5,909 bases of DNA. Source: Methylocapsa sp. GTDB lineage: Bacteria; Pseudomonadota; Alphaproteobacteria; Rhizobiales; Beijerinckiaceae. Below are positions 1 through 5,701 of this stretch, piece by piece (position 1 is the stretch's first letter; each line of letters starts with the position of its first letter). The notes under the pieces are model-generated. The model worked only from the letters and a program-made list of their open reading frames with translations. It had not been told where the DNA came from and did not search any database. The translations under genes were made by a program, and so were the position numbers. The stretch lies in contig PLUZ01000204.1 of NCBI GenBank assembly GCA_003162995.1, forward strand, positions 2,964-8,872, given 5' to 3'.

Positions 1-2
1 AA

Positions 3-231
3 CTCCTCAAACTCGGCATCGAAATTGGGCCAAACCTCGATCGCCAAGTATATGGCAAGCACAGGAGACCCCCTTCGCAAGGCTGGAGGACATTCCTCCG
101 CAACCACGCGGGGCGCGCCCACAGCGGATTGGCCAGGCTCATGTCGCGAATCAGAAGGCGAATTTCGAGCGGCACCTTTGGTCTGCATCATCGCCATCGG
201 CCCACAAACGCCGCGGTCGCCCAACGCGTAG
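3..231 (+). pseudogene. Decayed integrase-core (rve) transposase fragment
   Basis: Bases 3-110 read, with two compensating frameshifts, as the segment before the catalytic core of an IS481/IS3-like DDE transposase: LLKLGIEI in frame 3, GQTSIAKYMA in frame 1, then RRPPSQGWRTFLRNHA back in frame 3. An extra base near 30 and a missing base near 56 account for the shifts. After NHA the expected catalytic start (a GIA.MD.F-type motif) is absent. The text jumps to APTADW (about 115-135), resembling the HPTADW motif that normally lies tens of residues further on, which suggests an internal deletion. Beyond about 140 the resemblance is only suggestive. The element continues to the left of the window. 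It cannot make an active transposase. The family name is from recognition of the motif style. The 3-110 part is secure and the rest tentative. Confidence 0.7.
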
Positions 232-366
232 TGCCACATCATCTCGAATATCGCCGCAACTCGCATGAAATCAAAGATTTGTAGAAATCAGGTGTTAAAG
301 TGCGGTCTGACAGCGAAAACTGGGAATTTGCTGCAGGCTAACCGGGAAACAATGAAGACAAACAGT
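232..366. other. Gene-free spacer downstream of the ligase gene
   Basis: No credible gene, RNA or rho-independent terminator is visible between the transposase relic and the stop codon of the minus-strand ligase gene. Faint similarity to transposase C-terminal text may continue to about 285 but is too degraded to claim. Confidence 0.5.
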
Positions 367-1911
367 TCACTTTTCCGTCGCCTGCTCGCGAGCAAGTACG
401 GCAACGGTCTCTCGGTAGAGCCGATCCGCCTCGTCAAACGAGGGTGCGACGCAGACGATTCCAAACTTACCAAACTCCGAGAGAGCCCCAATGAGGTGAA
501 AGACGACGCCCTGTTGTGTCGCGGCATTGAAATGCAGGCCGTTTACCACCGCAATGTCGAGGAGATCCGCGGGCGTGAGCCCATGGTAGATCGACGCCTC
601 CAAATTGTCGGATGCATAATAGCAACAGGACGCACCTGACGGTGAGCGGAACTCGCCACTTGCAGAATCGTATCGCCCATCGGTGAGGTACTGGAGCATC
701 ATGAATGGGTGGGTAGTCCCACCCTTACGCAGATTGATCTCGATTGCACGATGCCGCCAGCCACTGCCATCCCACACTGAGAGGAAGTCGATGCCGAAAC
801 GTCCCAGAACCCCTCGATCTCGCAAGATCCGAGCGGCCTTCAGTCCTTCCTCTTGAATGTCGAGCCGGTAGGAAACATCCGCAGGAAACCGGCACCCGAG
901 AAACACCTGATTGGATCGCCCTCCGAGCACCTGATCGTGCGTCGAAATTACTTCGATTTGGCCGAGCGGATCGATCCGGTATTGAACCGACGGCGATCGC
1001 TTCAACGCACCCTCGATGAATTCTTCCACGATCGCGCCCATCTCGTGGATCTTGGCGCCATAGACCGCCCACGACATATCGCGGGCTTCAAAAGCAAGCG
1101 CGGGTAGCCTGGATTTGATCCAGCCTTCGAGGCGGTCGCCGTCGGGTGCTCCTTCGAAACCAAAGATCGCATTGCCCTCCCCAGAAAAACCCTCGTTGAG
1201 CTTCACGACGGCTCTTTGCAGACCAGGATCGCGCCGCTTCAGTTCGGCGAGGGCCGCGACAACCTCGCCCTCGTCCGCGAGATCCTCAACGCCGGCCGGC
1301 AGTAAGACCCCGGCCTCGCGAAAGATCGCCCGCCCCCCGCTTTTCGATCCAAGCGGGAGTAGCGCTGGATCGCAGCCATAGATCGGGATACCAAGCTGCA
1401 CGGCCAAGGTGCGTTCGAGCGCCGATACGTTGAAGCACGACATATGCGCCGTCGCGGCCTCAGGAATCGCATCGCGGAGCCGCGCGAGCAATCGCGGTCG
1501 CGTCAGGATCTTGGCCGACAGAGGTATGGGTGTCGAATCGAAACAGGAAAAAAGCTTCAAGCGCTGGCGCGCGTGCGTCGCCGGAATCCCGGGAAGCAAA
1601 TGGAGGTAGTAGTCGATGATTTCCTCGGACACCGGCTGACTGGTGACATAGATGACTCGCGTCCGCGGCAACTTTAGAAGCATCAGCATGCACAGCATGC
1701 GTTCTTCGTAATGGTGGGCACCTGTCACCCGCGCCATCACGTCCTGGTCGAGGCTCAGGCTAGGGACAATCACCACGGTCCGTGGCGCACGCGGATCCGG
1801 GAAAACTTTGCGAAACAGGCCCGGCAGGCGCGACTGCAGGTCGCGGAAGGTCGCAAGTTCGACTGCCGACCCCGGCTCCGGCGCGGCAATGGAGGGCGCC
1901 GCCTCGCTCAC
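367..1911 (-). CDS. PGM1-like peptide ligase, pre-ATP-grasp/ATP-grasp amide ligase
   Basis: Predicted cytosolic ligase of 514 residues that would use ATP to activate a carboxylate and join it to an amine. Relatives include PGM1, the peptide ligase of pheganomycin biosynthesis. From the chosen GTG start, a pre-ATP-grasp domain spans about 46-146 (TVVIVPSLSLDQD, then HHYEERMLCMLMLLKLP, then VIYVTSQPV). The ATP-grasp fold follows: AVVKLNEGFSGEGNAIF with Lys237 and the Gly-rich loop at about 241-246, VEEFIEG (Glu296/297) for the adenine side, GIDF at 373-376, and the metal/phosphate motif EINLRKGGTTHPF with Glu391, Asn393 and Arg395. A PGM1-type C-terminal domain covers about 450-506. All expected catalytic residues are present. 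The frame stays open to a TTG at 2103. I prefer GTG at 1911 because GGGGAG lies 8 nt upstream and the GTG overlaps the stop of a small upstream ORF. The true substrate is unknown. Confidence 0.88.
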   Translation of the reverse strand: MSEAAPSIAAPEPGSAVELATFRDLQSRLPGLFRKVFPDPRAPRTVVIVPSLSLDQDVMARVTGAHHYEERMLCMLMLLKLPRTRVIYVTSQPVSEEIIDYYLHLLPGIPATHARQRLKLFSCFDSTPIPLSAKILTRPRLLARLRDAIPEAATAHMSCFNVSALERTLAVQLGIPIYGCDPALLPLGSKSGGRAIFREAGVLLPAGVEDLADEGEVVAALAELKRRDPGLQRAVVKLNEGFSGEGNAIFGFEGAPDGDRLEGWIKSRLPALAFEARDMSWAVYGAKIHEMGAIVEEFIEGALKRSPSVQYRIDPLGQIEVISTHDQVLGGRSNQVFLGCRFPADVSYRLDIQEEGLKAARILRDRGVLGRFGIDFLSVWDGSGWRHRAIEINLRKGGTTHPFMMLQYLTDGRYDSASGEFRSPSGASCCYYASDNLEASIYHGLTPADLLDIAVVNGLHFNAATQQGVVFHLIGALSEFGKFGIVCVAPSFDEADRLYRETVAVLAREQATEK

Positions 1912-2021
1912 GTTCGGCGCTCCCCGAAGGTCTTCGCCGCGTGCGCGGATCGAGCGGATTGCGCGGCTAGCGTCGACAGGCCGACGGACTGGAAAGCGTG
2001 CGTCGGCAGGGCTTGACTCAT
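1908..2021 (-). CDS. Small 37-residue ORF coupled to the ligase (candidate substrate peptide)
   Basis: This ATG-initiated ORF begins MSQALPTHAFQSVG and ends AAKTFGERRT. Its TGA stop overlaps the GTG start of the ligase as GTGA, a typical coupled operon junction. The peptide is rich in Ala (8) and Ser (5), lacks Cys, and has no signal peptide or membrane segment. By my count about 29 of 37 codons end in G or C. That is similar to the start of the ligase and higher than the competing ligase-frame reading of the same bases (about two thirds), which favours this frame as coding. No good Shine-Dalgarno precedes the ATG, a point against it. I do not recognise a family. Because PGM1 joins its substrate to a ribosomal peptide encoded nearby, a precursor peptide role is an attractive inference. 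A short leader ORF that only couples translation is the alternative. Confidence 0.45.
   Translation of the reverse strand: MSQALPTHAFQSVGLSTLAAQSARSAHAAKTFGERRT
1920..1925 (-). promoter_or_regulatory. Shine-Dalgarno for the ligase, decides its start
   Basis: GGGGAG on the minus strand is 8 nt before the GTG at 1911. It lies inside the 37-codon upstream ORF, as expected for translational coupling. The longer reading from TTG 2103 has no such site. This is the main reason for the shorter ligase model. Confidence 0.55.
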
Positions 2022-2056
2022 CGGGGAGATGCCAATCAGTGCGTTTCGAATGTCTA

Positions 2057-2413
2057 GAGCGCTGCACGTAGCGGCTCTCTGGTTCAGACAGTGGCGCAAC
2101 CAAAAGTAGAACAGCGCTCGATTCAAATCGATCCTACCATGGCACAATCTCGGTTCCCATAAACGCGCCGGCCTTCGGAAAGCCATCGAAGCCGCGGGTG
2201 CAGCAGTGTGTTTCCTTGCAGCCTACAGCCCGGACCTCGATCCCATCGAGCAGGTCTTCGTCAAGCTCAAAAACACATTGCGCAAAATGGCACGCCGAAC
2301 CGTCGATGCATTCTGGGACGCAATTGGAATTGCCCTCGATGGCTTTTCTCCAGAAGAATGCTTCAACTATTTTCGCAATGCCGGATATGGGTCCGCCTAA
2401 TCAGGATACGCTC
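2057..2413 (+). mobile_element. Internally deleted IS630-family element with both ends
   Basis: The element encloses the last part of an IS630-type transposase. Its left end reads CTAGAGCG (from 2054) and its right end CGCTCTAG (to 2416), an exact 8-bp inverted pair. The TA at 2055-2056 and 2414-2415 fits the TA duplication of IS630 elements, and removing the element restores CTAG, the target IS630 is known to prefer. Beyond the first five bases (GAGCG) the two ends match only patchily. The surviving length is about 357 bp, roughly a third of a full element, so most of the transposase is missing and the copy can move only if helped from elsewhere. It lies 35 bp upstream of the small ORF that precedes the ligase. 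Confidence 0.65.
2139..2400 (+). pseudogene. IS630-family transposase, C-terminal remnant
   Basis: Translation gives NLGSHKRAGLRKAIEAAG, then FLAAYSPDLDPIEQVFVKLK, ending EECFNYFRNAGYGSA and a TAA stop. NLGSHK is the second catalytic Asp region of IS630/Tc1-type DDE transposases, normally MDNLGSHK. Here ATGGCACAAT instead of ATGGACAAT places one extra base after the Met, so the Asp is lost by frameshift. The motif SPDLDPIEQ, which carries the third acidic residue, is intact. The N-terminal helix-turn-helix half and the first catalytic Asp are deleted. The protein cannot be active. The C-terminus and its distance to the element end are normal for the family. Confidence 0.85.
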
Positions 2414-2419
2414 TAGTGT

Positions 2420-2438
2420 AACATAAGCACGTTATGTT
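2420..2438. repeat. Perfect 7-bp inverted repeat with 5-nt spacer
   Basis: AACATAA, GCACG, TTATGTT. It lies in the 82-bp gap between the IS630 transposase stop and the stop of the TIR-like gene. The arms are AT-rich inside GC-rich DNA and are not followed by a T run, so it is not a standard terminator. It could be a repressor operator or a tyrosine-recombinase core-type site (the right arm resembles the XerD half of dif, but the spacing is 5 rather than 6). With the IS630 relic removed it would start about 39 bp upstream of the small ORF. Confidence 0.6.
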
Positions 2439-2482
2439 CCGGCGCCGTGGAATGTCGTCACAACTGGTGTCTGACTGTTGGA

Positions 2483-3715
2483 TCATCGTGGCAAATGATC
2501 GGGCCGCGTCGTACCGCACTTTTCAAAGATGGCTTTGAACAGGGGATAGAGAGCACTGACTGGCGTTTGCTGGCAGTCATAGTCACCTTCCTCAATAATC
2601 GTGTCGGACAGACATTGTGGGCCACGCGACCCAACAATGCGCATCATCCCGGGAGGTATTACTAAGCGGCGATCCTTTACGCCTGTTAGCCCACCGATCC
2701 AGTGGTAGGGAGGATTTAGACCAAGGCTCGACAAGAACCGGGCATAATGCGGGAGCCGTTCGATATATAATGATTCAAGATATGGAATGTCGCCTGCGTC
2801 GTAGGCCAGCAGAGTCGTGTCAACACTCCACACCTCTCCTGTCTCAAACGCGAAGGCAACAGAGGTAGTTTCCACCGCATCGGCAAGATGGCATATTGCT
2901 ACGCCATCCTCAGCTCGGAGAATGCAGAGATTGTGATACACAAAAGGTTGAAGGTTGAGACTGCCGGTGCGGATAGCTTGATCCTTTAATTCATGAGCTG
3001 GCCATCTTCTTCCTGGATCAACAGTAGGCATTAGTCGAAGCCATATGGCCGGACCATCCGCCAAAAAGACCTCGTGATCCGGGCCGGCACCGAATTGAAG
3101 CCGATCCCACCGGTGTCCAATGGGTTCGCCAGGTGGTCGGAATCTTGCTGGTCCGGCCTTGGCCTCAGTTTTCGGGAATGGCTGCGGCGTGAGCTGTGGC
3201 GGTTGTGTGGCTGCTATCTGGAGCCGCAGCACCTTCTCGATATCCAGAGACAGCGCATTTCTGGCAATGCGGCGCTCTGCGTTTTCGGTCGTCGGTTCGG
3301 CGACGTACTGTATTGGGTGTCGCAGATGCGCCATATCGAATGGCACTTGTTCCGGAGGCCCGAAAGCTGTGTTCATTATGGGCATAATCGCCGAATATGT
3401 TCGCGCTCGGATCGCATAGCCATACTCAGTCATCACGTTGGGATTGGGGATGAGCTTTCCTGCATTAGTTTTGGCAACAAAAGTGACGTCGGGGACGAAG
3501 ATGTCGCAGTTAGCGATCTTACCTAGGATGGTTTCGGTGATCGGTGGCTGCCCCGGGACGCCCTCTGTATCGGCGTCAATGCAAACTTCAACTTCCAGAG
3601 CTGTGTCTTGGTTGATGCGGTCGGCGGCTGCTTCCAACGCGATGCGGATCAAATGGCGATTGAATCGCTGCGGAGTATCGCTTTGCCATGCATAGAAAAT
3701 GGTGATCGTTCTCAT
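2483..3715 (-). CDS. TIR-like nucleotide-binding domain protein, putative defence effector
   Basis: A 410-residue soluble protein. Residues 1-165 form a TIR-like Rossmann domain: the first strand TITIFYAWQSDTP (3-15), a helix, EVCIDADTEGVPGQPPI (43-59), CDIFVPDVTF (70-79), then NPNVMTEYGYAIR (91-103). In TIR-like nucleotide hydrolases the Glu of such an N-V-x-x-E-x-G-Y motif is catalytic, so Glu97 is the likely catalytic residue. A Pro-rich linker (about 171-195) leads to a C-terminal domain (about 200-400) with GPAIWLRLMPT; I do not recognise it and it may be the sensor. TIR-like effectors usually degrade NAD or a related nucleotide to stop phage growth, so a defence role is inferred from family and the mobile setting. 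I chose ATG 3715 over the 39-residue upstream extension because that part is basic shadow text overlapping the recombinase stub. No clear Shine-Dalgarno is seen, so coupling to the stub 13 nt upstream is possible. Confidence 0.82.
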   Translation of the reverse strand: MRTITIFYAWQSDTPQRFNRHLIRIALEAAADRINQDTALEVEVCIDADTEGVPGQPPITETILGKIANCDIFVPDVTFVAKTNAGKLIPNPNVMTEYGYAIRARTYSAIMPIMNTAFGPPEQVPFDMAHLRHPIQYVAEPTTENAERRIARNALSLDIEKVLRLQIAATQPPQLTPQPFPKTEAKAGPARFRPPGEPIGHRWDRLQFGAGPDHEVFLADGPAIWLRLMPTVDPGRRWPAHELKDQAIRTGSLNLQPFVYHNLCILRAEDGVAICHLADAVETTSVAFAFETGEVWSVDTTLLAYDAGDIPYLESLYIERLPHYARFLSSLGLNPPYHWIGGLTGVKDRRLVIPPGMMRIVGSRGPQCLSDTIIEEGDYDCQQTPVSALYPLFKAIFEKCGTTRPDHLPR

Positions 3716-3728
3716 AGGATTGCCCAGA

Positions 3729-4031
3729 TTAAAGCCTGATCCTCTCCACCTCGTCCTGCGTGAGCCGCTCCTTCGTGCGGTCGTAGAGCTTGGTGCTGCG
3801 CGGGCTCTCATGCGCCGCCATTTCCTGCGCATGTTCGAGCGCGCCGCCGTTGGAGAGATAGGTGGTGATGCCGGTCTGGCGGAACGTATGATTGCCGATC
3901 GGCGCGTGAATGCCGGCGGCGGCCGCGCGACGGCGGATCATGCTCCACGCGTCCGACTGATTCATAGGCTGCTCGGATAACACGGTGGCGTTGTCTCCGT
4001 GAGAGGTGCGGAACGCCAGCCCTTGCGATCC
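3729..4031 (-). pseudogene. Tyrosine recombinase/integrase, C-terminal stub
   Basis: The intact C-terminal reading runs from about 4013: FRTSHGDNATVLSEQPMNQ, then AWSMIRRRAAAAGIHAP, NHTFRQTGITTYLSNGG, AAHESPRSTKLYDR and VERIRL with a TAA stop. It keeps the HxxR pair (HTFR), the following His (AAHES) and the nucleophile Tyr (KLYDR). The N-terminal DNA-binding half, the first catalytic Arg and the Lys are absent. Just upstream, EDRKGW reads in a different frame (about 4014-4031), so homology continues across a frameshift and then stops. The gene is therefore both truncated and frameshifted. Its stop is 13 nt from the TIR-like start on the same strand. The family is common on proteobacterial islands and plasmids. 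It cannot recombine DNA alone, and no other integrase is in the window. Confidence 0.85.
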
Positions 4032-4582
4032 TCGGCGTTATTATTCGTGAGATCGCCAGGGGCGGGAAAGAATCGCCCGGGTCTGGGCGGACACGGCTCC
4101 GGCCGCGTCCGCTGTCGATGGAGGTCAGGCCGCGCCGGCGACGTGGGCGGCGCGGCTCTTTATGACCCAGACCGTGTGAAAACTCGGTCGAGTGACCAAC
4201 CATTCCAGATTTTTGGGAATTTTGGCCCATTTTGAACGACTGTAGACTTGCCGCTCGGGTAAATCCACTCCAGATGAGCCCGCTTTTCTAAAAATAGAGT
4301 TTTCACCGGTCTGGGCCCAAAGCGGACCCACAGGGGGCCCGGGCGCAAACCCACCCCTGTTGCTCGCTGCTCGTAGTCCTCTTCCGAAATTGTAGCTATA
4401 GCGTAGTCGCGGCTCTCCAGAAGCACTGCAACCGGCGCGTAACCAAGATCGATCTCCATGCGACCGCAGTGACTGACCGCGCAGAGGACCCTGAACTGCG
4501 CAAGAGCACATCGGCGGCAAAATCAGTGCTTGACGCTCGCAGTTAGAGAACCTGCCCCATTCGGCGCGCACTCTCGATCGCT
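4032..4582. other. About 550 bp without a convincing gene
   Basis: This stretch separates the recombinase stub from the zinc hydrolase. It holds the inverted-repeat element at 4164-4317. Several open frames cross it but conflict with each other. The most protein-like is a minus-strand 99-codon frame (4160-4459) starting MEIDLGYAPVAVLLESRDYA, rich in acidic residues, whose last half runs through the inverted-repeat element. It has no Shine-Dalgarno and no family I recognise, so it could be a remnant of a gene cut by the element. No terminator or RNA gene was seen. Confidence 0.5.
4164..4317. repeat. MITE-like inverted-repeat element, about 154 bp
   Basis: The left arm (4164-4185) contains CCAGACCGTGTGAAAACTC. 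The right arm (4297-4317), read on the other strand, contains CCAGACCGGTGAAAACTC. The two match over about 20 bases with one gap and one mismatch. The interior of about 110 bp is less GC-rich than its surroundings and carries no transposase. Arms of this kind look like insertion-sequence ends, so a non-autonomous derivative or the collapsed ends of an insertion sequence are both possible. I see no clear target duplication beside it. Confidence 0.5.
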
Positions 4583-5611
4583 CTACAGCCGCCCGCCATC
4601 AACGCCGATGCGATGCATGAGGTAGCACAGACAGTCCTGACGGATCGCGCTTGAATCCAGCGTTAGCATCGCCGGGATGGCGTCTTGCGTCAGACGGATG
4701 TCGCCGTCTCGATAATCGAAATATACGTCGGCCGAATCGTACCCCTCGCCCGGCAATACCATGAGCCGGGCACCATTGTCGCCAATCTTGCCAAGCGACT
4801 CGCCTGCGCCAAGTTCGCTGAAATTCAGCTGATCGATGTCGGATCGAAAGCGGAAATCGGCTGGAGACCCATCGAAGGAAAAACTCGCATGAACCGGCAC
4901 TTTTACGATCGCGTAGGTGCGAAACAGGTCGACATCGTGAGGCACGACGTCGTGCGAGGGCAGTTGCGCCATCGATAAGCAGGCCTCGATTAACTCCACG
5001 GCGTGCGTCGCGCCCGTGCCACCGCCGGCCTTGCCGCACTCCACTGTGATCGCAGGGCACAGACGCCCGAACGCGCCGGCATGGACGCCGAGCGGTCGCT
5101 CGAAATGCACTACAGTCCGGGAAAAGAGGCGCGCCAAGGCAATAAACTGAGGCTCGAGCCGCGTGATGCAGGCGTAATGCGGATTGAGCCCGGTATTGTT
5201 GTGGATGTCGATGCTCGCAAATGCCTGCTTGGCAGCCGCATAGTTGAAGACCCATCGTGCCATGTGCGCCTCGGGAGTATCAGGCGTCGGCGTGCCCGGC
5301 CAGACCCGATTGTAGTCCGCCTGAGCAGGCAGGGTACGCACGTTCGCCGCTGCCGCCGCGACATTGCCGACAAACAAGAGCAGGGACCGATGAAGCTCAC
5401 GCGACAGATGACGCCGCAATACCTCCTGGGCCGCCGCAAGGCCGGTGTCCTCGTTTCCATGCAACAACACGGAAACGAATAAAGGGCGTGGCTCCCGGCC
5501 TGGAAGATCGATGAGGCATGGCCCGGGCAGCAGTTCGGCTAGCCGCTCCGCGGGGCAGTCGAGAAAGCGGTCGGGAATCGACTCGAAGACAGCGCAATTC
5601 AGTGCGGTCAT
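4583..5611 (-). CDS. M14-type zinc hydrolase (succinylglutamate desuccinylase/aspartoacylase-like)
   Basis: A 342-residue soluble zinc enzyme expected to cleave an amide or C-terminal peptide bond. Motifs in order: LLHGNEDTG with zinc ligands His51 and Glu54; DYNRVWPG with the Asn101-Arg102 pair that holds the substrate carboxylate in this superfamily; DIHNNTG with the third zinc ligand His137; and ITVECGKAGG with the catalytic Glu191. All key residues are present. The C-terminal part (about 225-340) is a beta-rich extension typical of aspartoacylase-like members. There is no signal peptide, so it is likely cytosolic and acts on a small molecule or short peptide. I chose ATG 5611 because GAGGAG is just upstream. 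The frame is open to 5650 (GTG) with a further ATG at 5635, but neither has a comparable site. Orientation matches the ligase, and a shared pathway is plausible but unproven. Confidence 0.85.
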   Translation of the reverse strand: MTALNCAVFESIPDRFLDCPAERLAELLPGPCLIDLPGREPRPLFVSVLLHGNEDTGLAAAQEVLRRHLSRELHRSLLLFVGNVAAAAANVRTLPAQADYNRVWPGTPTPDTPEAHMARWVFNYAAAKQAFASIDIHNNTGLNPHYACITRLEPQFIALARLFSRTVVHFERPLGVHAGAFGRLCPAITVECGKAGGGTGATHAVELIEACLSMAQLPSHDVVPHDVDLFRTYAIVKVPVHASFSFDGSPADFRFRSDIDQLNFSELGAGESLGKIGDNGARLMVLPGEGYDSADVYFDYRDGDIRLTQDAIPAMLTLDSSAIRQDCLCYLMHRIGVDGGRL

Positions 5612-5614
5612 GAT

Positions 5615-5620
5615 CTCCTC
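5615..5620 (-). promoter_or_regulatory. Shine-Dalgarno of the M14 hydrolase, decides its start
   Basis: On the minus strand GAGGAG is followed by ATC and then the ATG at 5611. Counting from the GAGG core the spacing is 5 nt. The competing starts at 5635 and 5650 have only weak GC-rich sequence before them. Confidence 0.55.
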
Positions 5621-5701
5621 AAGGATCTTGTTCATGCACTGGCCCGCCACTGCGTTGGCGTTGGCAGTAAGCGGCCATCAACTTGTACATATCGCTCCCA
5701 T

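Noticed and set aside
265..639. A 124-codon plus-strand frame
   Set aside because: It overlaps the conserved C-terminus of the ligase on the opposite strand and shows no motifs or ribosome binding site.
1912..2103. A 64-residue N-terminal extension of the ligase from a TTG start
   Set aside because: It has no Shine-Dalgarno, begins inside the IS630 relic, shows poorer third-position GC than the overlapping small ORF, and homologous-looking sequence only begins later (near the FRDLQSRLP segment).
1908..2186. A 92-codon minus frame starting inside the IS630 fragment
   Set aside because: Its first half is the antisense of the transposase remnant; only the part from the ATG at 2021 is kept as a candidate gene.
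3375..3388. Palindrome ATTATG-GG-CATAAT
   Set aside because: It falls inside the TIR-like gene and is explained by the codons for IMPIM; no reason to treat it as a site.
3716..3832. An upstream 39-residue extension of the TIR-like protein
   Set aside because: The extension is arginine-rich shadow text of the recombinase stub in another frame; the TIR strand begins right after the ATG at 3715.
3808..4230. A 140-codon minus frame across the recombinase stub
   Set aside because: It is Arg-rich, out of frame with the recognisable recombinase, and has no family resemblance.
4430..4530. Imperfect repeats of TGCGCAGTTCAG and TGCGCGGTCAG
   Set aside because: Two short inexact copies, no stem followed by a T run and no third copy, so neither a terminator nor an array is supported.
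5003..5482. A 159-codon plus-strand frame
   Set aside because: It is antisense to the M14 hydrolase, whose zinc and catalytic motifs establish the minus-strand frame.
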